Source: JBDKTH01 sp964558295
GTDB lineage: Bacteria > Planctomycetota > Planctomycetia > Pirellulales > Thermoguttaceae
Assembly (NCBI GenBank): GCA_964558295.1
Contig: CAZLDQ010000074.1
Coordinates: forward strand, 1 to 24,290
Direction: 5' to 3'
DNA length: 24,290 nucleotides
Shown here piece after piece: positions 1 to 8,956 of this stretch (its first letter is position 1; every line of letters starts with the position of its first letter). The notes under the pieces are model-generated. The model made no database searches. It was not told the DNA's origin and worked only from the letters and a program-made list of their open reading frames with translations. The position numbers and the translations under genes were made by a program.

Positions 1-62
1 TCCGAAATCCGAAATCCTGCCCCCAACCCCCGCACCCCGAAACCTTTTGGCGGAGACCCTCC

Positions 63-854
63 ATGTTCCGATCCCATGCACTCGCCACACTCGTCCTGTT
101 CCTCCTTTCCGGCGCCGTGTGCCAAGCAGTGGAAGACGGCAACCTGGGCTTTACCGACACGCCGTTTCTTCCGAATTCACCCTGGCGTGTCCACGATCGG
201 AACCGGCCGCAACCGCCGGTGGTTACACCGGGCACCACGTGCGCCCAGCCTCCGTCCGACGCCGTAATCCTCTTCGATGGCAAGGACCTCTCGCAATGGG
301 AAGGCGATCCCAAGAAGCTGGCCGAGGGCCTGGAAGACGGCACGATCAACATTCTCAAGACGGGCGACCTGTCGAGCAAAACGAAGTTCGGCGACTGCCA
401 GTTGCATATCGAGTGGGCCACGCCCCCGACGCCCGACACCAAGCTCCATTCCTGGTGGGGCAATTCCGGGATCTTCTTCCTCGGCAAGTATGAATTGCAG
501 GTCACTGAATCGTGCGAGAGCCTGCACAAGGCCGACGGACAAGCCGCGGCCATCTATGGCCAGACCCCGCCTCTGGTCAACGCCGCACGCAAGCCGGGCC
601 AGTGGCAGACCTACGACGTGGTCTTCTCCGCCCCACGATTCGACAACGACAAGCTCATCCAGCCAGCCTATTTCACCGTCTTCTGGAACGGTGTCTTGGT
701 TCAATACCACACGGCCTGCATGGGCACCACCAAATACAAGGCCGTGCCGAAATACGATTGCCACGACACGGTCGGGCCGATCATCCTCCAACAGCACGGC
801 TCCGCCGTTCGCTTCCGCAACATCTGGGTACGCCCGCTGCAATTGGAACCGTGA
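63..854 (+). CDS. Secreted DUF1080 (3-keto-disaccharide hydrolase-like) protein
   Basis: Predicted exported protein of 263 residues. Residues 1 to about 22 form a signal peptide: a basic Arg, then a hydrophobic run ending near VCQA. The DUF1080 fold (concanavalin-like beta sandwich) starts around residue 68 with the typical ILFDGKDLSQWEG opening. Later it has GNSGIFFLGKYELQV near the middle and a closing FRNIWVRPL strand. The segment between the signal and the domain (GFTDTPFLPNSPWRVHD) is a leader I associate with secreted planctomycete and verrucomicrobial members. Family members are linked to glycoside breakdown, including 3-keto-glycosides, but the substrate here cannot be read. The ATG follows GGAG by seven bases, which supports the start. 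It converges on the HdeD-like gene. A second DUF1080 protein lies at 8957-9805 and is clearly divergent in sequence. Confidence 0.88.
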   Translation: MFRSHALATLVLFLLSGAVCQAVEDGNLGFTDTPFLPNSPWRVHDRNRPQPPVVTPGTTCAQPPSDAVILFDGKDLSQWEGDPKKLAEGLEDGTINILKTGDLSSKTKFGDCQLHIEWATPPTPDTKLHSWWGNSGIFFLGKYELQVTESCESLHKADGQAAAIYGQTPPLVNAARKPGQWQTYDVVFSAPRFDNDKLIQPAYFTVFWNGVLVQYHTACMGTTKYKAVPKYDCHDTVGPIILQQHGSAVRFRNIWVRPLQLEP

Positions 855-1153
855 ATCCGCCCGCCGGCAGACGGGAATCGCAATCAACAAGAAAAGGACC
901 GTGGGCAGACTGCTGTTAGACACCCAGGGGAGTGTCAGGGCCAGACTCCGGCCAATTCATAGTCCCCCTCTCCGACGAGGCCGATCTGGGAATTGATGGA
1001 ACGATTATGAAGACGGTGAACGGGTTCCCCCACACCCTCAAGCCCGCCCGCCTCGCGCAGGCTCCCCCCACTCGCCCTGCCAGCGTTCATCTTCCCCTTT
1101 TTTCCACCTCCCCCTCTTTCCTTCCCTTACCCACTTCTGCCGCCCTCGCCGTG

Positions 1154-1738
1154 CTACACCTCGCTCCGAAGCGGCAAGGTCCGTGCCGAGGTGCCGAGCA
1201 GGGCCAGGGTCGCACCGTTGAGAAACAGTTCAATTCCCACGAACAGCCCGATGACCCACAGCCCGGTCAATGGCCACTGCTGCCAGATGGCGATGCCCAG
1301 GACCAGGGAGATCAGGCCATGCAGAAGAAGCCAACCCCAGTGCGGTGGACGCACGGCCAACGCGGCGACCGAGCGGAACAGGCCGGCGAGAATCAGGAAC
1401 ATCGCCACCAGAAGCGTCAACGTGACGGCAGCAGCAAGTGGGTTGGCGACGATCATGAACCCAACCACGGCGTAGAGAATGCCGACCGTCAGGTCGATGA
1501 AAAAGGCGCTCCACCGCTCCTGCCAGAACGCGTAGACCGCCTCCAACACCCCGCCGATGATCAGCAGCCACCCGAAGACCAGAACCGACACCAACGTCAT
1601 GGCGACGGCCGAGCTGATGGCAATGGCCCCGAGGATCATCAAGACAATCCCGAGCCCCAGGAACCAACCCCAGGTGCTGTGCAAGTGCTCCATGGCAGCC
1701 GCGCTGCCCAACGGTGAACGAAAGCCTGCAGTAGCCAT
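1154..1738 (-). CDS. HdeD-like (DUF308) integral membrane protein
   Basis: Protein of 194 residues made almost entirely of hydrophobic helices, six by eye, with short loops. This matches the HdeD/DUF308 family in length and layout. Recognisable stretches are GWFLGLGIVLMILGAIAI near the N-terminus and the repeated Gly-containing helix LLIIGGVLEAVYAFWQER. Family members in enterobacteria are tied to acid resistance, but in planctomycetes the role is unknown, so only membrane location is a safe call. The ATG is preceded by GAGGAGG at eight bases, a strong ribosome binding site. A TATACT box sits on the minus strand at 1791-1796 and could be the -10 of its promoter, although no good -35 is visible. 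The neighbour on the left converges and upstream lies a long apparently empty gap, so it is probably transcribed alone. Confidence 0.85.
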   Translation of the reverse strand: MATAGFRSPLGSAAAMEHLHSTWGWFLGLGIVLMILGAIAISSAVAMTLVSVLVFGWLLIIGGVLEAVYAFWQERWSAFFIDLTVGILYAVVGFMIVANPLAAAVTLTLLVAMFLILAGLFRSVAALAVRPPHWGWLLLHGLISLVLGIAIWQQWPLTGLWVIGLFVGIELFLNGATLALLGTSARTLPLRSEV

Positions 1739-2338
1739 GAGAAAGACCTCCTCGTGAGAGAATGATGAGATGTGCCGCGTGCCCTAACGAAGTATATGTC
1801 CGGCGGGATATCAGGAACCGTCTGAGCAGCCTCCTCCGTGTTCCCCTAGCTCACCTGGATGCGCTGTGAGACACAAAGCCCAAGAACGCCATCCTGACCG
1901 GCCGGCGAAGCCCTCTCACGCGGAGTCGCGGGAACGAGTGATCCCCCCATTCTCTGTGGCATTCGGTCGTCTCGGTCGCCAAAACGCCCTGAAAAAAACG
2001 CTTGAAATTGGGCCAGCCGATCGCGTAGACTCCACGACGATGCCTGGGCATTTCGCCAAGGCGTCCCTTGAACAACTGCGGAAATTCGCGAGATGACAAA
2101 ATGTCGGCACCCTGCCGCTGCCCACCACTTCCCCCGAAAGATGTTCCCGGACTTCAACCGTCAACGGAACTCATTGCGGCGAGGCAATAGACTACGCCCC
2201 ACACAACTACCCCGGACAGTTCCTCCCCCGATCACCCGCCAGGAATTTTTCCCCAGAGAAATTTTCAGACTGTTGATGAAACACTTCCCCCCGCTGTTCT
2301 CCTGCTTCGCGTTCCACGCTCCCCTTCCGCCTCTCCCC
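1739..2338. other. 600-base gap without a convincing gene
   Basis: This stretch lies between the start of the HdeD-like gene and the end of the three-haem protein gene, so it holds the HdeD promoter and the 3' flank of the other gene. Short open frames exist on both strands, the longest about 100 codons. They have no recognisable domain, overlap each other in several frames and lack good ribosome sites. A weak AT-rich inverted repeat (AATTT...AAATT) lies near 2249-2268 and could form a hairpin downstream of the minus-strand gene. I see no RNA gene or repeat here. Confidence 0.5.
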
Positions 2339-5254
2339 TCACTCCGGCCGATACCAAAGCGACTGCCAATACGCCCGGTCCAACGCATACGGATCGACCG
2401 GCGTACCGTCTGCATGGTCAGCCGGCAGGATTCCGTAGTGACGCATCTCGCGGAGATACTCGGGCCGAGGCAGGAAGCCGGGCATGTCAAACCGTTTGAT
2501 CGCCGCAAGGTATTCCTTGCCCGCAGCGACCATCGCCAGGAGTGTGCGGTAGTCGGGATCATCGGCGTTCGGGAAGACCTCGGCCGGCTCGCCGCGTTCG
2601 GTGCGGCAAAGGCCCAAGCCGCCGGACGACGCGGCCAACGGAGCGAGGAGAAGCAGCGACTTTTCCGGCCGACTCAGGTTGAACACGATGTGCCGGCTCA
2701 GCTTCAAGCGGGGGTCGGCAATGTCGAAACGCCAAAACGACAGGCCGCGTTCATCCGAAAACGACTGCGGCAGCACATCCTTCCCCTTATGACACGACGC
2801 ACAGCGACGCCCGATCACTTCGGCCCCGGCCTTGGTGGTTGGCCAGTCCAGATCGGTGTTGACTGGCGAGTTCTGGAAATAGCCGCCGATCGAGCCGCAT
2901 CCCAAGGCCGCGTAGGTGCCAGGATACGGAGCGCCGACCTCGATCCAAAGCCGAAGCATTTTCTTGTCATGCTCGCTGGCGGTGACGCCGTAGTGCGAAC
3001 CGTCCAGCATCGTCAGAATCCGGCTGGCCGCGGACCCCAAGGTCCGCGGGGCATGGTTGCTTTTGGGTTCGTTGCGGTTGTCGTTGAAGAGCCGCTTGAT
3101 GGTCATCGTGAAATAGGCGTGCGAGAACATTGGTCCCCGGTCGCCGGCCAGAAGGACCCGGCCCGCATAGGGACCGCCCCGGGCCGTCTTGTCATAGCCG
3201 TGGCAGTCAACACACAGCCGGTTGAGAATCGGCTGGACATCACGGGGGAAGTCGAACACATCGGGGCAATCGTCGATCGGCTCAATCCGGCTCGGCCGAC
3301 GGCGCAGAGCCATCTGGCCGCCTGGGGGCAGGATCGTCTCGGTCCGCCGCTCGTGGCAGCCGACGCAACCGGTCGTCTCGCCCGGCTGGACGGTCAAGAA
3401 GCTCTGCATCCGCTTGACAGCCATGTCGTTCTCGTCCAACGCTACAAAGAACAACGCCCGCAAAGCCGGCACTTCCAGATAGGCCGACCCGTCGGGCTCG
3501 ACCGGCACGGTCCCCACGACACGTTCCAAGGTGAACGAGCCGCCGTAGGTCAACGGATCCATGCCGCCGGTGTAGTTGATCGGCTTGGGAAGCGTTTCCA
3601 GCACGAGCAGCTTCTTGATCTCGCCCCGCCGGACCCCCTCCATGTTCCGCCCCCGGTAAACGTCGACCAGCATCAGCCGGCCCGTGGCCAGACGTTTGTC
3701 GGTCCGATCGGGAATGATCCGCTCGCGCGGTCGAACGATCAGCGGACGCGGCTCGTGGCATTCCAAGCCGGCAGCCTCTTCGTCCGGCGTGCAGCGATAC
3801 AATACGTCTGTCTCCCCTTTCTCATTCATGACCACGATTTCCCGGTTCCGCGCGGCCAGAAACAGGTCTTCGGAAAAAGCCCACGGATCGCGGTAGCTTG
3901 CGTCGTGGCTGATCGCCCGGGCGAACGACGGCTCGTTCGGCCCGCGGCGTGGATCGACCACGGTGAGCGTGCCGACATGCTCGCGCTGGCCATGGCCCGG
4001 CGAGAAGATGGCCACGACTCTACGCGAGTCGGGAATCGGCTTGGCGTCAATCATCAACGTGCCCGGCTGCAGGTTGCCAAAGTAGACCATCTGCCCTGTG
4101 CCGTCCGGGTTGGTCGTCCAGAGATGGTGATAATCGACCTGCGAGCGGTCCACATACTCCCAACGCTGATAGAGCACACGTCCGTCCGGCAAGACCCACG
4201 GCGTGTTGTCGTGCTCGATGTTGGCCGAAATCGCCCGAAGATTCTTGCCGTCGCCGTCGCAGCGGTGGAGCACGGCCACCTTCGTCAACCAGCAGTTGAC
4301 CCACCGCTTGCAACGGCTGGACACGAAGACAATGTCGCCGCACGGCAGATAGGTCGGCTCGATGTCGTCGTAAGGCCCGTCGGTAAGCTGGCGCAGACCG
4401 GTGCCGTCGACGTTGACCTCGTAGAGATGGTAGTAAGGCGTGCCGCCCGGCCGATAGGAGAACAGAATCTTTTGGGCATCGTAGTGGACCACCGGATCGC
4501 GCACCGCGCCGGTGCTATCTTCCAGCAAGACGGTCAGCTTGCCGGTCTTCACGTTCAGCCGGCAGAGCTTGCCCCCGTCGCCGTAGGTTTTACGGTCTTC
4601 ACTATCAGCATAGTAGCTGAAGTTGGCGTACCAATGGCCATCCTTGCCGGGCTGGCGCAAGGCAAACACGATCTCCTCCACCCCGCTAGCCTGAAACACC
4701 GCAGCCATCCGCCGTCCCGCTTCGGTCTCCTCCTGAACCCGGCGCAGGGCTGCGGCCCGTTGCCTTGCCGCCAGTGCTTGGGCCGCCGGACCCGTACAGC
4801 GGATTTCCCAGATCGAGAACAGCCCGTATGGCCCCGGCTTCTGGCAGAGCACCCGAAGGTAGCGCCCCTGACCGCCCAGCCCCTTCAAGGTCTCCGTCCC
4901 GCCACGGCCGCCGGTCTTCTCGTACACCGTTTGCCAGGTCTTCGCATCGGCCGACACCTCGATCCGATACTCGGCCGCATAGGCTGCCTCCCAGACGATC
5001 GTCATCTGGTCCACCGCGACCGGTTGCCCGAAATCCACTTGCAGCCATTCCGGCTGCCCCTGAAAACCACGGCTCGCCCAACGGGTGTTGGAGTTGCCAT
5101 CAACCGCCGCCGGTGGGAGATAGGCTTGCGAATGGATCGAAGAGGCTGTGACGAACGCCCCCTCGTCCTCAGCCGCAAGCACCAGACCGGTCCAGCCAAC
5201 CAGGCCAATCCCCCCCAGCAACCACGCCACCACAGCCGATTGTGTCTTATGCAT
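2339..5254 (-). CDS. Exported discoidin-like / beta-propeller / three-haem cytochrome c protein (HzsA-like)
   Basis: Protein of 971 residues from the chosen ATG, which has GGAG eight bases upstream and begins a proper signal peptide (MHKTQSAVVAWLLGGIG...). An ATG 27 codons upstream would put a polar tail before the signal and is rejected. After the signal there is an F5/8 type C (discoidin) sugar-binding-like domain at about 30-155, with WASRGF and WLQVDFG. A WD40/TolB-like propeller with repeated DGTG and DG motifs covers about 190-470. The C-terminal third resembles the hydrazine synthase alpha subunit region and carries three CxxCH haem c sites: CVGCH at 630-634, CVDCH at 681-685 and CASCH at 818-822. 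It should therefore be a periplasmic c-type cytochrome. Many planctomycetes that do not carry out anammox encode such proteins, so hydrazine synthesis should not be inferred. The gene is divergent from the beta-helix protein gene. Confidence 0.85.
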   Translation of the reverse strand: MHKTQSAVVAWLLGGIGLVGWTGLVLAAEDEGAFVTASSIHSQAYLPPAAVDGNSNTRWASRGFQGQPEWLQVDFGQPVAVDQMTIVWEAAYAAEYRIEVSADAKTWQTVYEKTGGRGGTETLKGLGGQGRYLRVLCQKPGPYGLFSIWEIRCTGPAAQALAARQRAAALRRVQEETEAGRRMAAVFQASGVEEIVFALRQPGKDGHWYANFSYYADSEDRKTYGDGGKLCRLNVKTGKLTVLLEDSTGAVRDPVVHYDAQKILFSYRPGGTPYYHLYEVNVDGTGLRQLTDGPYDDIEPTYLPCGDIVFVSSRCKRWVNCWLTKVAVLHRCDGDGKNLRAISANIEHDNTPWVLPDGRVLYQRWEYVDRSQVDYHHLWTTNPDGTGQMVYFGNLQPGTLMIDAKPIPDSRRVVAIFSPGHGQREHVGTLTVVDPRRGPNEPSFARAISHDASYRDPWAFSEDLFLAARNREIVVMNEKGETDVLYRCTPDEEAAGLECHEPRPLIVRPRERIIPDRTDKRLATGRLMLVDVYRGRNMEGVRRGEIKKLLVLETLPKPINYTGGMDPLTYGGSFTLERVVGTVPVEPDGSAYLEVPALRALFFVALDENDMAVKRMQSFLTVQPGETTGCVGCHERRTETILPPGGQMALRRRPSRIEPIDDCPDVFDFPRDVQPILNRLCVDCHGYDKTARGGPYAGRVLLAGDRGPMFSHAYFTMTIKRLFNDNRNEPKSNHAPRTLGSAASRILTMLDGSHYGVTASEHDKKMLRLWIEVGAPYPGTYAALGCGSIGGYFQNSPVNTDLDWPTTKAGAEVIGRRCASCHKGKDVLPQSFSDERGLSFWRFDIADPRLKLSRHIVFNLSRPEKSLLLLAPLAASSGGLGLCRTERGEPAEVFPNADDPDYRTLLAMVAAGKEYLAAIKRFDMPGFLPRPEYLREMRHYGILPADHADGTPVDPYALDRAYWQSLWYRPE

Positions 5255-5323
5255 CAGGCAGGCTCCGCTTGGCAAGGTCGCACCGTAGTCCACCACGGCG
5301 CAGCGAACACGGTAGGAGCCTTC

Positions 5324-5352
5324 ATGATAACACACGAGAGCTGGGGAAACAA
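5324..5352 (-). promoter_or_regulatory. Putative sigma70-type promoter of the three-haem protein gene
   Basis: On the minus strand, TTGTTT (5347-5352) and TATCAT (5324-5329) are separated by 17 bases, about 70 bases upstream of the chosen ATG at 5254. An inverted repeat, CGAGA (5335-5339) and TCTCG (5357-5361), overlaps the spacer and the edge of the -35 box and could be an operator. This is pattern matching only. Confidence 0.4.
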
Positions 5353-5440
5353 AAGGTCTCGACGCTCACAGGACATTGTCAAGATAACGCTCCAAGAGGA
5401 CGGCCGCCACGGAAAGGAACAAGAATATCGCCCCGAGAGG

Positions 5441-5469
5441 CTGCCACACGGTTCCTGGCACGCTAAAAT
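5441..5469 (+). promoter_or_regulatory. Putative sigma70-type promoter of the beta-helix protein gene
   Basis: CTGCCA (5441-5446) and TAAAAT (5464-5469) have a 17-base spacer and lie about 64 bases before the ATG at 5533. The -10 is good and the -35 matches four of six consensus positions. No shared operator with the sugar locus is visible. Confidence 0.4.
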
Positions 5470-5532
5470 GAACATCCTGCGGCTTTTGGAGAGTTCCCAC
5501 CGGCCTAACCACACCCACAAGAGCTCCATCCC

Positions 5533-7770
5533 ATGAAACGCACGCTGTTCCTTGGCGTCTGGCTGCTGCTTGTTTCCACCGCTTCGGCCGCCGAGCCCTC
5601 GCGGCTCTTCGTGGCCCCCAACGGCAACGACCAGTGGTCGGGGCAGTCGGCCGAGCCCAACGCCCAACAGACCGACGGCCCGTTGGCCACGCTCGAAGGG
5701 GCCCGCAATGCGATTCGCAAGATCAAACAGCAGGGCCTCCCCGCTGGCGGAGTCGTGGTCGAGGTGCTGGCCGGCCGCTACGAACTGAGCTGCCCCGTCG
5801 AGTTGACCGCCGAAGACTCCGGCACGGCCGAAGCACCGATCGTCTATCGCGCCCGGCCGGGCGACACGGTGCGGCTCAGCGGTGGACAGCTCCTCACGGA
5901 CTGGACGCCGGTAACCGACGAGGCCGTGCTCGCACGTCTCCCCCAGGCCGCGCGCAACAAAGTCATCCAGACGAATCTCCGCGCCAAAGGGATCACCGAG
6001 TACGGCGACCTGGGACTCGACGCCGCTTGGGAACTGCAAGTCCAGTTGGCCCGCGTCGACAACCAGGCAGAAGACGCCATGGGAAGCACCTATGCCAGCG
6101 TCGGCAAGACAGTCCAGCCGCGTCTGGAGGTCTTCTTCAACGATGTGCCGATGCAGATCTCCCGGGGACCGAACGAAGGCTTCTTGACCATCGAAGCCGT
6201 GCTCGGCCAGACGCCGATCGAGGTGCGCGGCGTCAAGGGCTGTAAGGAAGGCATCTTCTCGTACCAGGGTGACTGGCCCGAGCGCTGGGTCGGCGAAAAA
6301 GACGCCTGGGTCCAGGGCTACTGGTTCCGCGACTGGGCCATGCAATGCCACAAGATCGAGTCGCTTGATATCCAGCGACACGTCATCTCCGTGGCCCCGC
6401 CCTACCACGGTTACGGCTATCGCAAGGGGCAGTGGTTCTATGGGTTCAATATGCTCGTCGAACTCGACATGCCCGGCGAGTGGTACATCGACCGCGAGGC
6501 GGGAATCCTCTACCTCTGGCCCCCGGTCACCGGCTCGCCGGGCCGCGTGGAAGTCTCCATGGCCCCAGGGCTTTTGACCCTGACCGACACTTCCCACGTC
6601 ACCCTCCACGGCCTACTCTTCGAAGCGGCCCGAGGGACGGCGGTCGCAATCCGCGGGGGAGAAGCCTGTCGTATCGAGGCCTGCACCTTCCGCAACCTGG
6701 GCAATCATGCCGTGACGGTCGTCGACGGACGCAACCACGGTGTGGTCGGCTGCGATATGTACGGCATGGGCGGCGGCGGGATCTATCTCGTCGGCGGCGA
6801 TCGCAAGGCCCTCATCCCCTCGGGCCACTACGCCGAAAACAACCATATCCATCACTTCGCACGCTGGGACCGCATGTATCGGCCGGGCCTCATGCTCAGC
6901 GGGGTCGGTGCCCGGGCTTCCCACAACCTGATCCACGACGCTCCGCATGCAGCGATTCTCTTCGGCGGCAACGACCACCGTTTCGAGTTCAACGAGATCC
7001 ACAGCGTCTGCTACGAGTCGCACGACTGCGGCGCGATTTACGCCGGGCGCAGTTGGACCTTTCGCGGTCATGTGATCCAATACAACTACCTCCACCATCT
7101 CTGCGGCAAAGAGGGCGGCCCCTGCAACGGCATCTATCTGGACGATCTGTTCTCTTCAGCCGTCGTCCAGGGTAACGTCTTCTACCAGGTCCTGCGGCCG
7201 GTGTTTCTCGGCGGAGGGCGAGACAACATCATCCAGAACAACATTTTCGTCGACTGTCCCAAAGCGATCCACCTCGACGACCGGGCTCTCAAATGGTCTG
7301 GCCCGCATGCCGATGGCCGGATCAAGGAAGCCCGAGAAAAGGGCACCATCGGCGGCATTCGCTTCAAGGAACCGCCCTTTAGCACACGCTACCCCCAACT
7401 GCTCACCTTGCTCGACGACGAGCCGAAGAAGCCCAAGGGGAACGTCGTCCGCCGCAACATCTTCTGGCAGGGCGCGGCCGAAAACCTCCGCCGTGTGGCG
7501 GCCGGGGCGCCGATCACGGAGACTTGGTGGGATAATATCACGCCCAGTGTCCGCTCTCTGGTCACGCTGGAAGACAACCTGATCAACGTCGACCCACGGT
7601 TTGTCGACGAGAAGGCCGGCAATTTCCAACTCCGCGACGACTCGCCCGCCTGGAAACTCGGGTTCGAGCGCATTCCTGTGGAAAAGATTGGCCTCTATCA
7701 AGATGCCAACCGCGCCAGTTGGCCGGTCTCCCATCCGATCCGCCCGATGCCGCAACCCACGGCCCCATAA
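5533..7770 (+). CDS. Secreted right-handed parallel beta-helix protein, GH141-like
   Basis: Exported protein of 745 residues. A signal peptide (MKRTLFLGVWLLLVSTASAA) ends at about residue 20 and is followed by LFVAPNGNDQWSG. That motif and the spaced TDGPLATLEGARNAIR are typical openings of secreted beta-helix carbohydrate enzymes. Residues 75-330 include a small beta-rich insertion. From about 355 to 620 there are successive short beta-helix turns with Asn and Gly-rich corners, such as HVTLHGLLFEAARGTAV and NHIHHFARWDRMYRPG. The overall layout resembles GH141, whose characterised members act on fucosides or xylan, but no catalytic residue can be assigned by eye. The ribosome site is weak. 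It converges on the AraC-type regulator gene and is divergent from the three-haem protein. It could instead be a polysaccharide lyase or a binding protein. Confidence 0.85.
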   Translation: MKRTLFLGVWLLLVSTASAAEPSRLFVAPNGNDQWSGQSAEPNAQQTDGPLATLEGARNAIRKIKQQGLPAGGVVVEVLAGRYELSCPVELTAEDSGTAEAPIVYRARPGDTVRLSGGQLLTDWTPVTDEAVLARLPQAARNKVIQTNLRAKGITEYGDLGLDAAWELQVQLARVDNQAEDAMGSTYASVGKTVQPRLEVFFNDVPMQISRGPNEGFLTIEAVLGQTPIEVRGVKGCKEGIFSYQGDWPERWVGEKDAWVQGYWFRDWAMQCHKIESLDIQRHVISVAPPYHGYGYRKGQWFYGFNMLVELDMPGEWYIDREAGILYLWPPVTGSPGRVEVSMAPGLLTLTDTSHVTLHGLLFEAARGTAVAIRGGEACRIEACTFRNLGNHAVTVVDGRNHGVVGCDMYGMGGGGIYLVGGDRKALIPSGHYAENNHIHHFARWDRMYRPGLMLSGVGARASHNLIHDAPHAAILFGGNDHRFEFNEIHSVCYESHDCGAIYAGRSWTFRGHVIQYNYLHHLCGKEGGPCNGIYLDDLFSSAVVQGNVFYQVLRPVFLGGGRDNIIQNNIFVDCPKAIHLDDRALKWSGPHADGRIKEAREKGTIGGIRFKEPPFSTRYPQLLTLLDDEPKKPKGNVVRRNIFWQGAAENLRRVAAGAPITETWWDNITPSVRSLVTLEDNLINVDPRFVDEKAGNFQLRDDSPAWKLGFERIPVEKIGLYQDANRASWPVSHPIRPMPQPTAP

Positions 7771-7839
7771 CAGCACTTCTCAGTAGACATTGCCACCCAG
7801 TGTTCATCGATTCGACTTCACTAATCTGAGGAGCAATAG

Positions 7840-8787
7840 TTACGGCAGACTGTCGTCCGGGGTGGCACGGTATTGGGAGGGCGTCATGCCGTACTGCGCC
7901 GTAAAAGCGTGGTGAAAGTGGCTCGAATCGGTAAACCCCAAGTTCTTGGCAATGCTCTTGATTGACGACTGACTGAATTTCAGGAGCCGCGCCGCCTGGG
8001 CGATTCGCGAGCGGAGCGCGAAATCGGCGTAGCTGAAGCCGGTCATCTGTTTGAACACGCGATCAAACGTGCTCCGCGACATGTGGCACGCACGCGCCGC
8101 CTCCACGGCCGACACTCGGCGCACGGGCGACTCTTCGATCAGTTTCAACGCCGCACGAATCCGGGTGACGTCGGTCGGGTTGCTCCACGGCGGCGACTCC
8201 GAGGCAGCGGGCGGCGCAACCGCTTTCCCAATTGCATCCAAAAACCGCATCAAGTCGATAAACGCTTCGCCCGGCGTCACCGGCTTGCAGTACTTGTCGG
8301 CCAGTTCGCGTCCCATCGCCACCAGCGAGCGGCGGAACACCTGCGTGGCCCCAATCGGTTCCCAACGTGACGGACTGCGAAACACGGCCGACGGATCGAA
8401 CCCCTTGAGGTTCGGCATTTGGGAGAACAGCGAGGGGAGGAAGTCGAACCGGAACTCGACCAGCTTCTCGCTCACCACACGCCAGCGATGGGCTTCAAGC
8501 GACCCACAGGCCCAGGCTTGCCCAACCCCCAACGGTTGCCAGCCGCGACCGAAATTGCATTCCAATCGTCCTTCCAGAACCACAGCCGCCTGAAGCGCCA
8601 GATGCATGTGGCCGTAGATCCTTCCGTCGCGGGAAAGCCGCGTCAGCGAGCCGCGCACCGGCTCGTCCGGCGTCAGCCCCAAGTCGACCAGCGCCAACGT
8701 GGCCACTTCCTGCTGGTTGGGCAGCGGGATGAACCACGTCTCCTCGGAATCCCGTTTCTTGAGCTTGGTCACAGCGGCAACTCGCAC
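7840..8787 (-). CDS. AraC-family transcriptional regulator with N-terminal sensor domain
   Basis: Protein of 315 residues starting at GTG 8787. The reading frame stays open about 100 codons further upstream, but that would run through the divergent promoter region into the neighbouring gene. The GTG has GGAGG at seven bases, which decides the start. The last 110 residues form the AraC double helix-turn-helix: VSAVEAARACHMSRSTFDRV for the first, and IAKNLGFTDSSHFHHAF followed by GMTPSQYR for the second. The first 190 residues look like a cupin-type ligand-sensing half, with paired His and Gly turns such as HMHLALQAAVVLEG. The ligand is unknown. Position suggests control of the divergent DUF1080 gene and perhaps of itself, since a 21-bp-period direct repeat lies across its own predicted promoter. 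Confidence 0.88.
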   Translation of the reverse strand: MRVAAVTKLKKRDSEETWFIPLPNQQEVATLALVDLGLTPDEPVRGSLTRLSRDGRIYGHMHLALQAAVVLEGRLECNFGRGWQPLGVGQAWACGSLEAHRWRVVSEKLVEFRFDFLPSLFSQMPNLKGFDPSAVFRSPSRWEPIGATQVFRRSLVAMGRELADKYCKPVTPGEAFIDLMRFLDAIGKAVAPPAASESPPWSNPTDVTRIRAALKLIEESPVRRVSAVEAARACHMSRSTFDRVFKQMTGFSYADFALRSRIAQAARLLKFSQSSIKSIAKNLGFTDSSHFHHAFTAQYGMTPSQYRATPDDSLP

Positions 8788-8807
8788 GGTCCCACCTCCA
8801 TGAGGAA

Positions 8808-8838
8808 ATTCTACAACACGACAACCACTTCTTACAAC
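8808..8838 (-). promoter_or_regulatory. Predicted araC-type gene promoter overlapped by TACAAC direct repeats with 21-bp period
   Basis: On the minus strand TTGTAA (8832-8837) and TAGAAT (8808-8813) are 18 bases apart and lie about 21 bases before the GTG start. On the plus strand the same segment holds TACAAC at 8812-8817 and again at 8833-8838, exactly 21 bases apart, with an extra ACAAC at 8821-8825. A two-helical-turn direct repeat is the usual half-site arrangement of AraC proteins. Here it would cover both promoter boxes, which suits negative autoregulation. Overlap with the promoter boxes may also explain the repeat by chance. Confidence 0.4.
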
Positions 8839-8956
8839 GGTTTTCCCTTGTCGAACGCCCAGCCATACGCCAAGATCACCAGAAGGCCCCAACGGACGGT
8901 CCAGAGGGCCTTTCCGCAACCGATTCCTACCCCATGAACCCAGTGGAGAAAGCACC

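Noticed and set aside
1..17. Short tandem CCGAAAT repeat at the window edge
   Set aside because: Only two copies are visible and the upstream gene is outside the window, so nothing useful can be concluded.
1207..1212. Single TTGAGA motifs elsewhere, as here and near 3213 and 12258
   Set aside because: They lie inside coding sequence and have no second copy 21 bases away, so they were not counted as operator sites.
1866..2096. Small plus-strand open frame of 76 codons in the 600-base gap
   Set aside because: No ribosome site and no domain, and several overlapping frames of similar size exist on both strands.
2339..5254. Hydrazine synthase and anammox metabolism
   Set aside because: Similarity is to a widespread HzsA-like domain. 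No other hydrazine synthase subunit or anammox gene is present in the window.
2093..5536. Open frame of 1147 codons on the plus strand
   Set aside because: It runs antisense to the three-haem protein gene, which has a signal peptide, domains and CxxCH motifs. The plus-strand translation has no recognisable domain; it is open only because GC-rich antisense frames lack stops.
5254..6609. Open frame of 451 codons on the minus strand
   Set aside because: Most of it is antisense to the beta-helix protein gene, which has clear family features. The translation is low in domain-like structure.
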